Shown here: positions 1-8,125 of the stretch, in pieces
How positions within the stretch are numbered: position 1 is the first letter of the stretch
Layout of the letters: each line of letters starts with the position of its first letter
Origin: Bacteroidota bacterium
GTDB lineage: Bacteria; Bacteroidota; Bacteroidia; Bacteroidales; VadinHA17
Assembly: GCA_022703405.1 (NCBI GenBank)
Contig: JAKLDT010000013.1
Span: 1-33,885, forward strand
Length of the DNA stretch: 33,885 nt
Reading direction: 5' to 3'
Made by a program: the position numbers and the translations under genes
The notes under the pieces: model-generated
Seen by the model: only the letters and a program-made list of their open reading frames with translations
Told to the model about the DNA's origin: nothing
Database searches by the model: none

Positions 1-1910
1 CTGAACATGTAAAGGTTTGCAAAAACAAGGTTGCTGCAGTTGCTGATCTCCATAGGCTGGCAATAAACACCTTCGCGGCTTTCTTCCTCAAGCTGCAATG
101 CATACATTTTCCAGTTCGACACCCTGTGGAATCTCACTTCGTTGCGTACATGATGCTCCACTGACATTGCATAAATCTTTCCGGGTGTTGAAGTATTTGA
201 CACATAGATCCCGGACAACGCGTAGCTGCTTGCAGTCCATATATTTTTGAAAATACCTCCCCCGTTTGTGATCCAGAGACTCCAGTATTGTGTATCCCAT
301 GCAGGATCAGGTCCTGCAATGGGCTGCGGTTTGCGTGTCTGGTCGCCATAACCGGCCCAGGGTATATATGGCCCTTTTTTCATAGAACCATGGCCTCCAA
401 CAAACTTCACATCATCCATGAGAGATTTACCGCTCCCGGACCACTTGCAGGCTACAGCCCTGTAATTGTATTCACCTGTAAAAATGCCAACACCTGTAAT
501 AATATTATCACTCCCTTTTTCAGTTTCAATCATGGGCTTTGGAGAACCGAATCCGCTGAAAGCCGGTGTGCTTTCTCCCAGAATTATCTGCGTGGCAATC
601 GGATGCAGGCCGATAATGACAGTCCCGGGTTTCAGCTTTATTGTTTCAGAAATCCTGTAAAGTCCCTGTGGAAGATATATTGTTTTGTATTGTTCAATTG
701 CCTTCTTCAACACCTCAGTATCATCATTTTCACCGTCACCCTTCGCTCCCAGCTCCTTCAGGCTGACCCAGGAATCCATTACGGGAAGCGGCGCTATATC
801 TGTCACCGCAGGGGCCGGAAGTGCAGCAAGTGGCTCCTGTTCAAAGACAGTTTTGAACTCCTGTTCTGCAGTCAGATCCTCCATCTGCAGACCATAAACA
901 AACCGTTTTATCCTGAAAATATTTCCGGGTCCTTTTGTAAAAGTCCCGCTTCTCTGGTATTCAGCCACTAACGGCACATTCTGACAGGTAATGTTTCTCA
1001 TGTTTATCTGAAGGATATCATTGCCTTCATTTTCAAATGAAACCACAGGACCAGTAATATTGACAAGCTGGCAATCCTCCATGTAAAGTTTCTCCCAAAA
1101 ATCAGGATCCACATCAATCACTTTCGGCACATTCCTGACATTCATTCTTACTATTGTCAGTCCGGCCTGTTGTGTTTTTATAGCGGCTTTCCTCTGACCT
1201 TCAAAATATGTGTCAAGCATCATGAACTGCCAGCCAGGGGATGCCTTTGTTGTATAGATCCCATATTCACCACCGAAGAAACGAACATCCTCCATGTAAT
1301 TTCCGATATCGAACAAGCCGGCTTTTCCTTTGCCTATGTTCACATCACAATGCGCTACAAAGCTGTGCTGGGCATAGTGTGTACGCAGGGCCACTGCCTC
1401 CGGATTTCCATCTTCAATAACAATGTCAACATTTGAAAGGCAGCTGTAAAAGGTTCCCGCTCCTGCATCATTTACAGGCTTCCCGGCTTCCACCACACTG
1501 CTTGTGAACCAGAACATGTAATTTGCCTTTCCCTTGTCGGATAATACAGGTTCCTGATATCCGGGAGTGTTCTTCTTCAGAACAAAAACAGGCCTCTTCT
1601 GACCATAACCAATGATTCTTATCGCTCCCGGGATATAAATTGTTTTTGAAATAACGTAAGTACCTTCAGGAATGAATATTATACCAAAATTCTGTTCAAG
1701 TTTCAGTTTATTTATTGCTCCCTGGAGAGCTTCAGTCACATCTGTTTTGCCATCTGCTTTTATTTTAAAATTGTCAGAAGTGAAATATACAGCTTCAGGA
1801 TCTGATGGCTTCAGCCTGTAGAAGGAGCTGCTTTTGGGAACAGCAGCCTGTGATACTGAAAAATGAGCAAAAAGTACAAGAAGAATAAGTTTCAGAAATT
1901 GTTTTTCCAT
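1..1910 (-). CDS. GH55-like / pectate-lyase-3 tandem beta-helix protein, secreted (3' end cut by window edge)
   Basis: The frame opens at an ATG at 1908-1910 and stays open for 636 codons to the left edge, so the C-terminus is missing. The N-terminus (MEKQFLKLILLVLFAHFSVS) is a signal peptide with probable cleavage near residue 21. Two copies of the Pectate_lyase_3 opening motif are visible: 'FKIKADGKTD' near residue 48 and 'KELGAKGDGENDDTEVLKKA' near residue 385. Each is followed by a 'IFIPEGTY'/'IYLPQGLYRIS'-type strand and an 'RIIGYG'/'VIIGLH' turn. Two tandem right-handed beta-helices is the layout of GH55 exo-beta-1,3-glucanases and related proteins. Catalytic residues cannot be assigned with confidence, so substrate (beta-glucan, pectin or other) is open. 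It is the last visible gene of the minus-strand glycan cluster, 247 bp below an (alpha/alpha)6-barrel hydrolase. Confidence 0.75.
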   Translation of the reverse strand, partial: MEKQFLKLILLVLFAHFSVSQAAVPKSSSFYRLKPSDPEAVYFTSDNFKIKADGKTDVTEALQGAINKLKLEQNFGIIFIPEGTYVISKTIYIPGAIRIIGYGQKRPVFVLKKNTPGYQEPVLSDKGKANYMFWFTSSVVEAGKPVNDAGAGTFYSCLSNVDIVIEDGNPEAVALRTHYAQHSFVAHCDVNIGKGKAGLFDIGNYMEDVRFFGGEYGIYTTKASPGWQFMMLDTYFEGQRKAAIKTQQAGLTIVRMNVRNVPKVIDVDPDFWEKLYMEDCQLVNITGPVVSFENEGNDILQINMRNITCQNVPLVAEYQRSGTFTKGPGNIFRIKRFVYGLQMEDLTAEQEFKTVFEQEPLAALPAPAVTDIAPLPVMDSWVSLKELGAKGDGENDDTEVLKKAIEQYKTIYLPQGLYRISETIKLKPGTVIIGLHPIATQIILGESTPAFSGFGSPKPMIETEKGSDNIITGVGIFTGEYNYRAVACKWSGSGKSLMDDVKFVGGHGSMKKGPYIPWAGYGDQTRKPQPIAGPDPAWDTQYWSLWITNGGGIFKNIWTASSYALSGIYVSNTSTPGKIYAMSVEHHVRNEVRFHRVSNWKMYALQLEEESREGVYCQPMEISNCSNLVFANLYMF

Positions 1911-2157
1911 TTTAGAAGGTATAGGGTTTTAACATGATGAGTTACAGATTTTCACTGTTGCCTGAATAAATTGAAGAATAAATTTAAGCAGTAATAAGAT
2001 ACTACAGCGCTACGGGACTCAGGATTAATGATTTTTAACACAGAGGCCCTGTACATTTCTATCAGGTTCACCTTTCTGAGTCCCTGACAGGCATCCTTCT
2101 CTTATCAGGTAATTCAGTCAGTGAAGAGCCTCACGGATGAATCCCGGTTGTCCTGTT
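1911..2157. other. Intergenic stretch with nested inverted repeats
   Basis: No ORF of note is present. A perfect 9-bp inverted repeat, GGGACTCAG at 2014-2022 and CTGAGTCCC at 2076-2084, encloses a small hairpin (ACAG-AGGCC-CTGT near 2039-2051). No T tract follows, so it is not a clear intrinsic terminator. It lies in the putative 5' leader of the GH55-like gene and could be a structured leader or an mRNA-processing site. This is inference. Confidence 0.35.
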
Positions 2158-4236
2158 TCAGTGAAGTCTGACTAACCTGTTCTTTCCTGAATATACTGCC
2201 TTGCCATCCAGGTACACTTTTGACCTGCCATCTTTAAGGTCGATATCAATTGTATGTCTTTTCCATCCGTATCCTCTTACAGTCATTTCACCTCCGGCAG
2301 GCATCTGCGGATTTATCCATAATGTCCCGTCAATACGTGGATCAAGACCTGCCATTCCGTATAAAATAACTTCTGATCCCAGAAGTCCTGATATTGTATT
2401 GGCCCTTTTATGTGACGGCACAGCCATCCGCTCACAATAATGCTCCTGGGGATAATACGGAAGATGTTCTCCCATCCAGAAAAGTCTTTTCAGGACATCA
2501 AAACCCAGATCAGGTCGTTTAAGGCCATAAAGCAGCAAGGAGAGTTGTGGTGTATCTCCTGTATAGGCGCCACTTCCACCCCAGTCAGGATCATTGAATT
2601 CGAAATGCATTGAATCAGCTGCTGAGACACTCGAAGCGCCATAGTCGAAAAGGAACTCTCCGGTCCTGAGATGCCTGAGCAATCCAGCTTTCATCTCTTC
2701 ATCACAAACTCCCATCTGTAAAGGATCAAATCCCTGAATGGAGTAAACCATTTCAGGATGGCCATCAGGATAAATGCATCTGAACCAGCCTGCATCAGGA
2801 TCCCATAGCTTCTCCTTAATTGAAGCCTGTATCTGGTCTGCTTTCGTTCTCCAGAGAGTGCTCTGCTGTTCTGCTCCTCCCTGCAGGTCATTGAGGTCAC
2901 TGAGTCTCCTCAGGCACCATACTCTTTCAGCATTCGGGCTGGCAACATAATGCTCCCAGCCGTCTGTTCTCATCTCCAGAAGGTTATGCTGGTTGCCGAA
3001 ATCAATAAGATTATTCCACTGAGGCTTCATTTCAAGATTTTCAATGAGGCTGCGTGCATCTTCAATAAGCAGCTTATCCGGACCGGAATGTCTTGCAAGA
3101 GCCCAGATGATATTCATAAAGGAAAAAGTACTGTATGAATAAGAAACACCTGTTCCTGTTCCGGCAGGTGTATAGGAATAATATTTCCCGAGATCGACAT
3201 TCATAAATTGCTTCACAAGCGGTTTTATCTCATCACCAAGCATCAGGGCAAGCATATTTGCCGAATATCCGAAATCCCAGAGATAACAGTTGAATCCACC
3301 TCCGTCCATGGCAAGTGATGACAGGTAGGGCTGAATGAAAAAGGAAGGATTTTCCCAGATACAGACCAGGGCGCTCAGAACAGACCTGTTGTAATATTTA
3401 TCCAGGCCGGGAATATTGCTTTTTACAAGGGGTACATCCGAAAGATATTTCTCTATCCTGCGGGTCCAGGCCTCACGTTGTTTCAGTTCCGCGGCAATAA
3501 AATCAAAATCATCGCCCGCCTTTCCTGATAGTGAAGAAATTATTACAGCATAGGAATAATCAGCTGTTTCACCCGGATCGAGATTTCCTGTGTTATATTC
3601 CTTTGATTTATACAGTTTAAGTGAAGCAGTACCTGAGGACCATTCAGTATCATTTATCCTTCTTGCCGTGTCAGTAATATAAGGCTGCGAAAAACCCCAT
3701 TCTCCAAGACTTTTATAAGCAGGATTCCCCCCTGTCATTTCAGGAACCGCGTATACTGATACAGGCTGTGATCCTTTGTTTCGGATTTTTATTTTTACAA
3801 GAAAACCGGGCTTGTCGGCTAAAGGTAACAGATCAGATGTTATCTGTACCCGCACAATAGATTCATTGATGTTTTTGTTGTACATTCCTTCTCTCCTGAT
3901 ATGCCCGGGATACCAGGTGCCCCTTGAATAAAGGATCCCGTCATGCATACCTCCCCACGCCCCGTTGTCGGGAAGCAATTTCCCGTTTATGCTGAAACGG
4001 AAAGCAAGCTGAAATTTCTGTGCGGCATAAGGAGGAGAATAAAAGTCCTGCACACCACAGAGGGTATATAACCATGGCTTTACAGTCGTAAATCCGCTGC
4101 TTACATAAATCTGGTTTGGCTGGTTTACGATCTTTGAAAGTGGAATGGCAAAATCATCCTCACTCCACTTCTGAGCTGATATGGCAGAATTCAGTAATAA
4201 TGCTGAAATTAAAATCAATGATCGTGAGAAATTCAT
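2158..4236 (-). CDS. (alpha/alpha)6-barrel glycoside hydrolase, MGH1/GH63/trehalase-like, secreted
   Basis: 692 residues. The N-terminus MNFSRSLILISALLLNSAIS is a signal peptide with a likely cleavage ISA|QKW near residue 21. Residues about 25-250 look like a beta-sandwich N-domain. From about 280 the sequence has the six-hairpin toroid of the GH63/GH37/mannosylglycerate-hydrolase type, including 'YLWDFGYSA' with Asp321, the position that usually provides the general acid in GH63-like enzymes. Aromatic- and Gly-rich loops follow ('DPDWGGSGAYTGDTPQLSLL' near 570). Family placement is confident at the clan level but not to a single GH family; an amylo-glucosidase-like or rhamnosidase-like activity cannot be excluded. 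It is encoded after the URO-D-fold gene at 4414-5571 in the same direction, with a palindromic repeat in the gap. Probably periplasmic processing of oligosaccharides. Confidence 0.7.
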   Translation of the reverse strand: MNFSRSLILISALLLNSAISAQKWSEDDFAIPLSKIVNQPNQIYVSSGFTTVKPWLYTLCGVQDFYSPPYAAQKFQLAFRFSINGKLLPDNGAWGGMHDGILYSRGTWYPGHIRREGMYNKNINESIVRVQITSDLLPLADKPGFLVKIKIRNKGSQPVSVYAVPEMTGGNPAYKSLGEWGFSQPYITDTARRINDTEWSSGTASLKLYKSKEYNTGNLDPGETADYSYAVIISSLSGKAGDDFDFIAAELKQREAWTRRIEKYLSDVPLVKSNIPGLDKYYNRSVLSALVCIWENPSFFIQPYLSSLAMDGGGFNCYLWDFGYSANMLALMLGDEIKPLVKQFMNVDLGKYYSYTPAGTGTGVSYSYSTFSFMNIIWALARHSGPDKLLIEDARSLIENLEMKPQWNNLIDFGNQHNLLEMRTDGWEHYVASPNAERVWCLRRLSDLNDLQGGAEQQSTLWRTKADQIQASIKEKLWDPDAGWFRCIYPDGHPEMVYSIQGFDPLQMGVCDEEMKAGLLRHLRTGEFLFDYGASSVSAADSMHFEFNDPDWGGSGAYTGDTPQLSLLLYGLKRPDLGFDVLKRLFWMGEHLPYYPQEHYCERMAVPSHKRANTISGLLGSEVILYGMAGLDPRIDGTLWINPQMPAGGEMTVRGYGWKRHTIDIDLKDGRSKVYLDGKAVYSGKNRLVRLH

Positions 4237-4290
4237 ATTAATTTAAATGCTTAAACCTTGCTTCATCCAATATTTATTACATTAAATCTG

Positions 4291-4410
4291 CCTCTCCCCA
4301 ACCCCTCCCCCGGAATGGTAGGGGTTTAATTTTCATTCCTTCGATTTTTACACTGAATAAACCAGGAGACATAAATCCCTCTCCCCCGGGAGAGGGATTT
4401 AGGGTGAGGC
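4291..4410. repeat. GC-rich palindromic intergenic repeat (two hairpins)
   Basis: The right half holds a perfect palindrome at 4373-4400, AAATCCCTCTCCC-CC-GGGAGAGGGATTT. The left half (4301-4324) pairs CCCCTCCCCC with the following GTAGGGG less perfectly. The outer words CCTCTCCCC... and ...GGGTGAGG match the element at 20732-20817 in wording and layout, so both belong to one dispersed family. It sits between the stop of the URO-D-fold gene and the start of the MGH1-like hydrolase on the minus strand and could attenuate or stabilise the transcript. Confidence 0.75.
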
Positions 4411-4413
4411 TTT

Positions 4414-5571
4414 CTAGACCTCATACTCCCCCAGTTGCAAGGGATATTTTCCATATTCTCTTACCAGCTTAACTATATAATCATAGGTCTTGCCGGCCAC
4501 TCCTTCAGAGACCGAATGGTCCGACTGAAAAATATAGCCTCCTCCCTTTGCTGCATTCAGCTTCTTCAGAGTTTCCTTCCTTATCAGTTCAAGGTCATTT
4601 GTCTCCCATAGAAGAATGTCATTGTTACCGCAATATCCTATCTGCTTACCGAAAACTTTTTTAAGTTTCACCGCATCCATATCAGCCTTTACTTCCAGCG
4701 GATTATAGGCATCGAGCTTCATATCTGCAAAATCGCCGAAAATGGCATTTACATTACCGCAACCATGATAAATCACCGGAAGCTTATGCTTATGGCATTC
4801 ATCGATAATAGCCTTAACCCAGGGTTTAAAATACTGCCTCCAGTATTCCGGATCAAACAGCAGTGATTCCTTATAGGCCACATCGCCCCATATCACAAAA
4901 CCATCGAGGAGTCCACCGGCAGCACTGATCTGAGCCTTGGTACAGTCGAGGTAAAATTTTCCTATTCTGTTAATTACATCTCCCAACCTGTCAGGATACA
5001 TTCCCAGCCAGAAGAGGAAGTTCTCCTGACCAATAAGCCGTGTAAGACATTCCGAGCACTCAATTATGCTTCCATAAACAGGAAAGTCGGGCCAAAGTTT
5101 ATTAATTGTCTCTGTCCATGGTGGTGAGTTTCTCTGGAAACCATCCCCTACGCCGGCAATCTGATTATCACCGGCTGAGAAATATCTCCGTCTGTCGTAA
5201 GGATCATCAAAAACCAGTGCTTCAAGCTTTTCAATTGTATCAATCTCAAATCCAATCCATTCAGGCATCGGAAAATCATATTTTTTCCTGATTGTTGCTA
5301 GGAACCCGGTTTTGATTACAACCTCCCTGTCATTCTCCCTGATAGTATCAAATGATCTTATAAAGGGATCCATATTGGGTGTTGTTACAATCCAGTCGAG
5401 ATCATAGTAATAATAAGGATCAGCATCAGCCGGGAGTTTAAGTTCATTCCTCCAGCGTGAGACAAAGCTCCCCCAGAAAAAATCACTTATCGGTACCCGG
5501 TCCGGTTCCTGGTGCCTCAAAGCCCTGTTCATTCTTTCGAGCTTTGCAAGGCAGTTAGCTGTACGCTCCAT
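4414..5571 (-). CDS. URO-D/MtaA/CmuA-fold protein, paralogue 1
   Basis: 385 residues with no signal peptide, so cytoplasmic. The opening 'RMNRALRHQEPDRVPISDF' is the usual start of the uroporphyrinogen-decarboxylase superfamily. Residues 268-272 'YHGCG' give the His-x-Cys pair (His269, Cys271) that binds zinc in the corrinoid methyltransferases MtaA/CmuA. 'GYCGNND' (Cys314) and 'YIFQSDHSV' (His352) follow. His352 aligns with the position of the third zinc ligand, a Cys in MtaA. It is not a heme HemE: the N-terminal substrate-binding pattern is absent and the context is glycan degradation. Its ATG directly follows the TAG stop of the GH95-like gene with zero spacing, which suggests translational coupling. 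A methyl-transfer or C-C/C-O cleavage role on a sugar product is inference; the reaction is unknown. Confidence 0.75.
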   Translation of the reverse strand: MERTANCLAKLERMNRALRHQEPDRVPISDFFWGSFVSRWRNELKLPADADPYYYYDLDWIVTTPNMDPFIRSFDTIRENDREVVIKTGFLATIRKKYDFPMPEWIGFEIDTIEKLEALVFDDPYDRRRYFSAGDNQIAGVGDGFQRNSPPWTETINKLWPDFPVYGSIIECSECLTRLIGQENFLFWLGMYPDRLGDVINRIGKFYLDCTKAQISAAGGLLDGFVIWGDVAYKESLLFDPEYWRQYFKPWVKAIIDECHKHKLPVIYHGCGNVNAIFGDFADMKLDAYNPLEVKADMDAVKLKKVFGKQIGYCGNNDILLWETNDLELIRKETLKKLNAAKGGGYIFQSDHSVSEGVAGKTYDYIVKLVREYGKYPLQLGEYEV

Positions 5572-8052
5572 CTAAAAAGATTTTATAATTAACTCTTCAC
5601 CTGCTTCAGTTGGTGATTCTATAATCCCTGATTTTATCTTTAAAACCCTGTCACCAGAAATAACCCTGGCTCCGTTATTAAACGGATTAATAAGTTTAAG
5701 GTCATTGCCCTTCTCACTTATAATCCTGATATACTGAATCTCACCTTTCCTGATTTCCGAACTCACAAGAAAGGCACCTGTTGCCCTGAGGTTAAAGAAA
5801 CTGGCACCCTTATCAGCAGGCCAGTTCGGGAACATACGTATCACTCCGTTATAACTTTGCATCATACACTCGTTTATTACAACAGGCAATGCAAAATTTT
5901 CAAACCATATTCCCATATGATCCATGAAACCATAATTTGTGAAATCGCTGTAACGCCCATGAACCTGGATTGCCCGGTCTGAAGTTGTTCCATTGGGAAG
6001 CAGACAATATTCTATCTGTCTTTTGAATTTTTCAATGTCAAGCATCCCAATACGGGTTGCCTGCAAATTTTTGAATACCAGATCATTACCTCCTTCATTC
6101 TGCTGATTCAGAAAAGTATTCCTGACAAGACTCAGAACAGAGCTGTCGGAATGCAATCCATGGTCTTCACCGGGAAAAACAGTGATCAGAGCATTAGGCA
6201 CATTGTAAACAACCTGATCGTGTTCACCCGGAACCGATACTATTATTTCACCAAATTTTTCGGATTTTGCTAAAGGATAATCAGGATAGTTATTAAGGAT
6301 ATCATGAACATCATCAAGCAGCATTTTTTCCTCCGATTCAAGGTCAAGCACTTTTACAGCCTGGTCAAATGCATTGAAAATGAATTTAATAAGAGTCAGA
6401 TCAACAGTACAGTCATAATTATACCTGAATCCCGGTCTGAGGGCATATAGTTCGGGAGGGATTGTGGGGAAAATATGATACTTATTGTCATTCCATTGGG
6501 TACCGTGTGCTTCAGGCCTCTTCATATAGGCGACCAGAAACTCAACAGCTTCCTTAATAGGCTGATAACCCCTTGTTTTAAGAAAAACTGTATCTCCGGA
6601 ATAGAGATAGTGCCACCATAGTCCCTGGACAGCCCAGGGTGTTTCGCATATTTCCCAGCCCCAGTGAGGTACCGGATAAGGATTCATTGTCATTTCAACC
6701 GGATAGGCGCTATGGGGGAAATATGCACCCGGAAGATTGTAATATTCACTTGCCCACTTTCTGCTTACATCCATCAGGAACTCCACAAGGCTCACATAGG
6801 AAAGGTTCTTTTCAAGGTGATTGCTTGAGAATGTCACCCAGAAAGGTTGCTGGGTATTATAATTCATGTGATAATCACCATGCCAGGCAGTACCAATGTC
6901 ATTATAGCTCCAGTTTGCAAACAGTCCAGGTGTATTTACTCCCTCCTTCACGGCGCAGTTGAGAAAATACAGGTTATGATACCATATCTTCTCCAGGAAA
7001 CTGTCCTCAAGCACAACACCGGATTTATTCCAGTAAGACTCCCATATTTCATTACTTCTCTCAGCTGCCTTTTCAAAATCATCAGTATCAGGCGCTTTAG
7101 TATCAGGAGGCTGTAGGCTTACTTCAGAATTAAGTCCCTCTTCCAGTGAAATATATCCGAAAAAACTTTCTCTGTTCTTTATGCCTGCCTGAAGTGTACC
7201 CATCAGTTCCCTGTTTCCATCCCAGTTAATCCTTGATGTTTTAACAAGTTCTGAATTTACTTTTGCTGTCAGGGCAAAAGCCTTATCCTTTGTATTAATA
7301 CTCTGTTCAGTATATTTCTCCTTATCCTGACAGGGAAGAATCTGTCTGAATGAAAGGATCCCTGATGTCAGATCTTCATGTACCTTATTCTTAAGAAACT
7401 TCTGCGGAGTCGACGGATCAGGCATCATCCTGATTCTGTCAAAAATATTTTCTGCCGGATTTCCCTTTTCATCAACAAGCCTCATCCAGAGCTTATCCTC
7501 CGTCATGTCGGTAAAGATCTGCAGTTTTATTTTCTGCTTTGCTGACGTTTGGATATCCACTTCACACAGACCATTTGAAATATCCAGCCGGTGACCCAGC
7601 AGTTCTGCATTCCTGAGATCAAATCCAAGTAGCACGGAACCACAGGGAAAAGGCCGGGGAAATGGCTTACCGTAATTTTCCTGTGCCATTTCGCTGTATT
7701 CCCTGTACCAGGGATCATCTGTCAGCAGCGCCAGGGTATCAGATATTTTTTTTACCCTGTTAAAGACGTAGTCAAATGTTTTGATTTTCTCCCTGTTATC
7801 CTCAGCCACCCTTATATCCCATACATTATTATGTCCGAAATAAATTACGACTGCATCAGGCCTTGTTGTCACAACAGCGCCCAGGCCACCGTTTCCCAGC
7901 AGTGCCCCGTCAAAAAAGTCAATGGCAGGTTTATTGAGTTCTATGGGATGCAGCTTAGCCTGCCTGAATGATGAAAAATCACTATTGCCTGCCTTTTCAC
8001 CGCATGCAGAAAAAAGCAGCATAAGAACAAAAAGCATATAAATTCCTCTCAT
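5572..8052 (-). CDS. GH95-like glycoside hydrolase lipoprotein (alpha-L-fucosidase/galactosidase clan)
   Basis: 826 residues. A lipoprotein signal ends in the lipobox LFSAC with Cys17. The N-terminal 'GALLGNGGLGAVV' and 'YFGHNNVWDIR' are typical of the GH95 N-domain. The helical barrel has 'HGDYHMNYNTQQPFW', which gives the N-x-N pair (Asn397, Asn399) known in GH95 AfcA. 'FPTIPPE' (Glu534) sits where the general acid Glu is expected. The C-terminal 'MQSYNGVIRMFPNWP' followed by 'FFNLRATGAFLVSSE' is a GH95 hallmark. The middle is more divergent than in characterised fucosidases, so the sugar removed could be L-fucose, L- or D-galactose or another deoxy sugar. It is anchored in the outer membrane or periplasm, lies just downstream of the PQQ-propeller gene, and is coupled to URO-D-fold paralogue 1. 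Confidence 0.78.
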   Translation of the reverse strand: MRGIYMLFVLMLLFSACGEKAGNSDFSSFRQAKLHPIELNKPAIDFFDGALLGNGGLGAVVTTRPDAVVIYFGHNNVWDIRVAEDNREKIKTFDYVFNRVKKISDTLALLTDDPWYREYSEMAQENYGKPFPRPFPCGSVLLGFDLRNAELLGHRLDISNGLCEVDIQTSAKQKIKLQIFTDMTEDKLWMRLVDEKGNPAENIFDRIRMMPDPSTPQKFLKNKVHEDLTSGILSFRQILPCQDKEKYTEQSINTKDKAFALTAKVNSELVKTSRINWDGNRELMGTLQAGIKNRESFFGYISLEEGLNSEVSLQPPDTKAPDTDDFEKAAERSNEIWESYWNKSGVVLEDSFLEKIWYHNLYFLNCAVKEGVNTPGLFANWSYNDIGTAWHGDYHMNYNTQQPFWVTFSSNHLEKNLSYVSLVEFLMDVSRKWASEYYNLPGAYFPHSAYPVEMTMNPYPVPHWGWEICETPWAVQGLWWHYLYSGDTVFLKTRGYQPIKEAVEFLVAYMKRPEAHGTQWNDNKYHIFPTIPPELYALRPGFRYNYDCTVDLTLIKFIFNAFDQAVKVLDLESEEKMLLDDVHDILNNYPDYPLAKSEKFGEIIVSVPGEHDQVVYNVPNALITVFPGEDHGLHSDSSVLSLVRNTFLNQQNEGGNDLVFKNLQATRIGMLDIEKFKRQIEYCLLPNGTTSDRAIQVHGRYSDFTNYGFMDHMGIWFENFALPVVINECMMQSYNGVIRMFPNWPADKGASFFNLRATGAFLVSSEIRKGEIQYIRIISEKGNDLKLINPFNNGARVISGDRVLKIKSGIIESPTEAGEELIIKSF

Positions 8053-8096
8053 ATCTCAGTTGAATAACATATCTCCTATATATTTCGCCCTCACTC

Positions 8097-8124
8097 CTTC
8101 TGACTTCAGTCTTCTGACTTCCGT
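8097..8124. repeat. Degenerate heptanucleotide array, four units
   Basis: Four back-to-back 7-mers read CTTCTGA, CTTCAGT, CTTCTGA, CTTCCGT on the plus strand. The array ends 2 bp before the stop codon of the PQQ-propeller gene and precedes the GH95-like gene. The five-unit array at 13551-13585 is built on the same 7-mer. Confidence 0.65.
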
Positions 8125-8125
8125 C

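Noticed and set aside
288..971. A 227-codon plus-strand frame
   Set aside because: It is antisense to the GH55-like gene, which has a signal peptide and two family motifs. The frame itself is Cys- and Phe-rich and lacks any protein-like pattern.
4414..5571. Heme-pathway HemE
   Set aside because: The His-x-Cys zinc pair, divergent N-terminus and cluster context fit the MtaA/CmuA-like branch; the neighbours are not tetrapyrrole genes.
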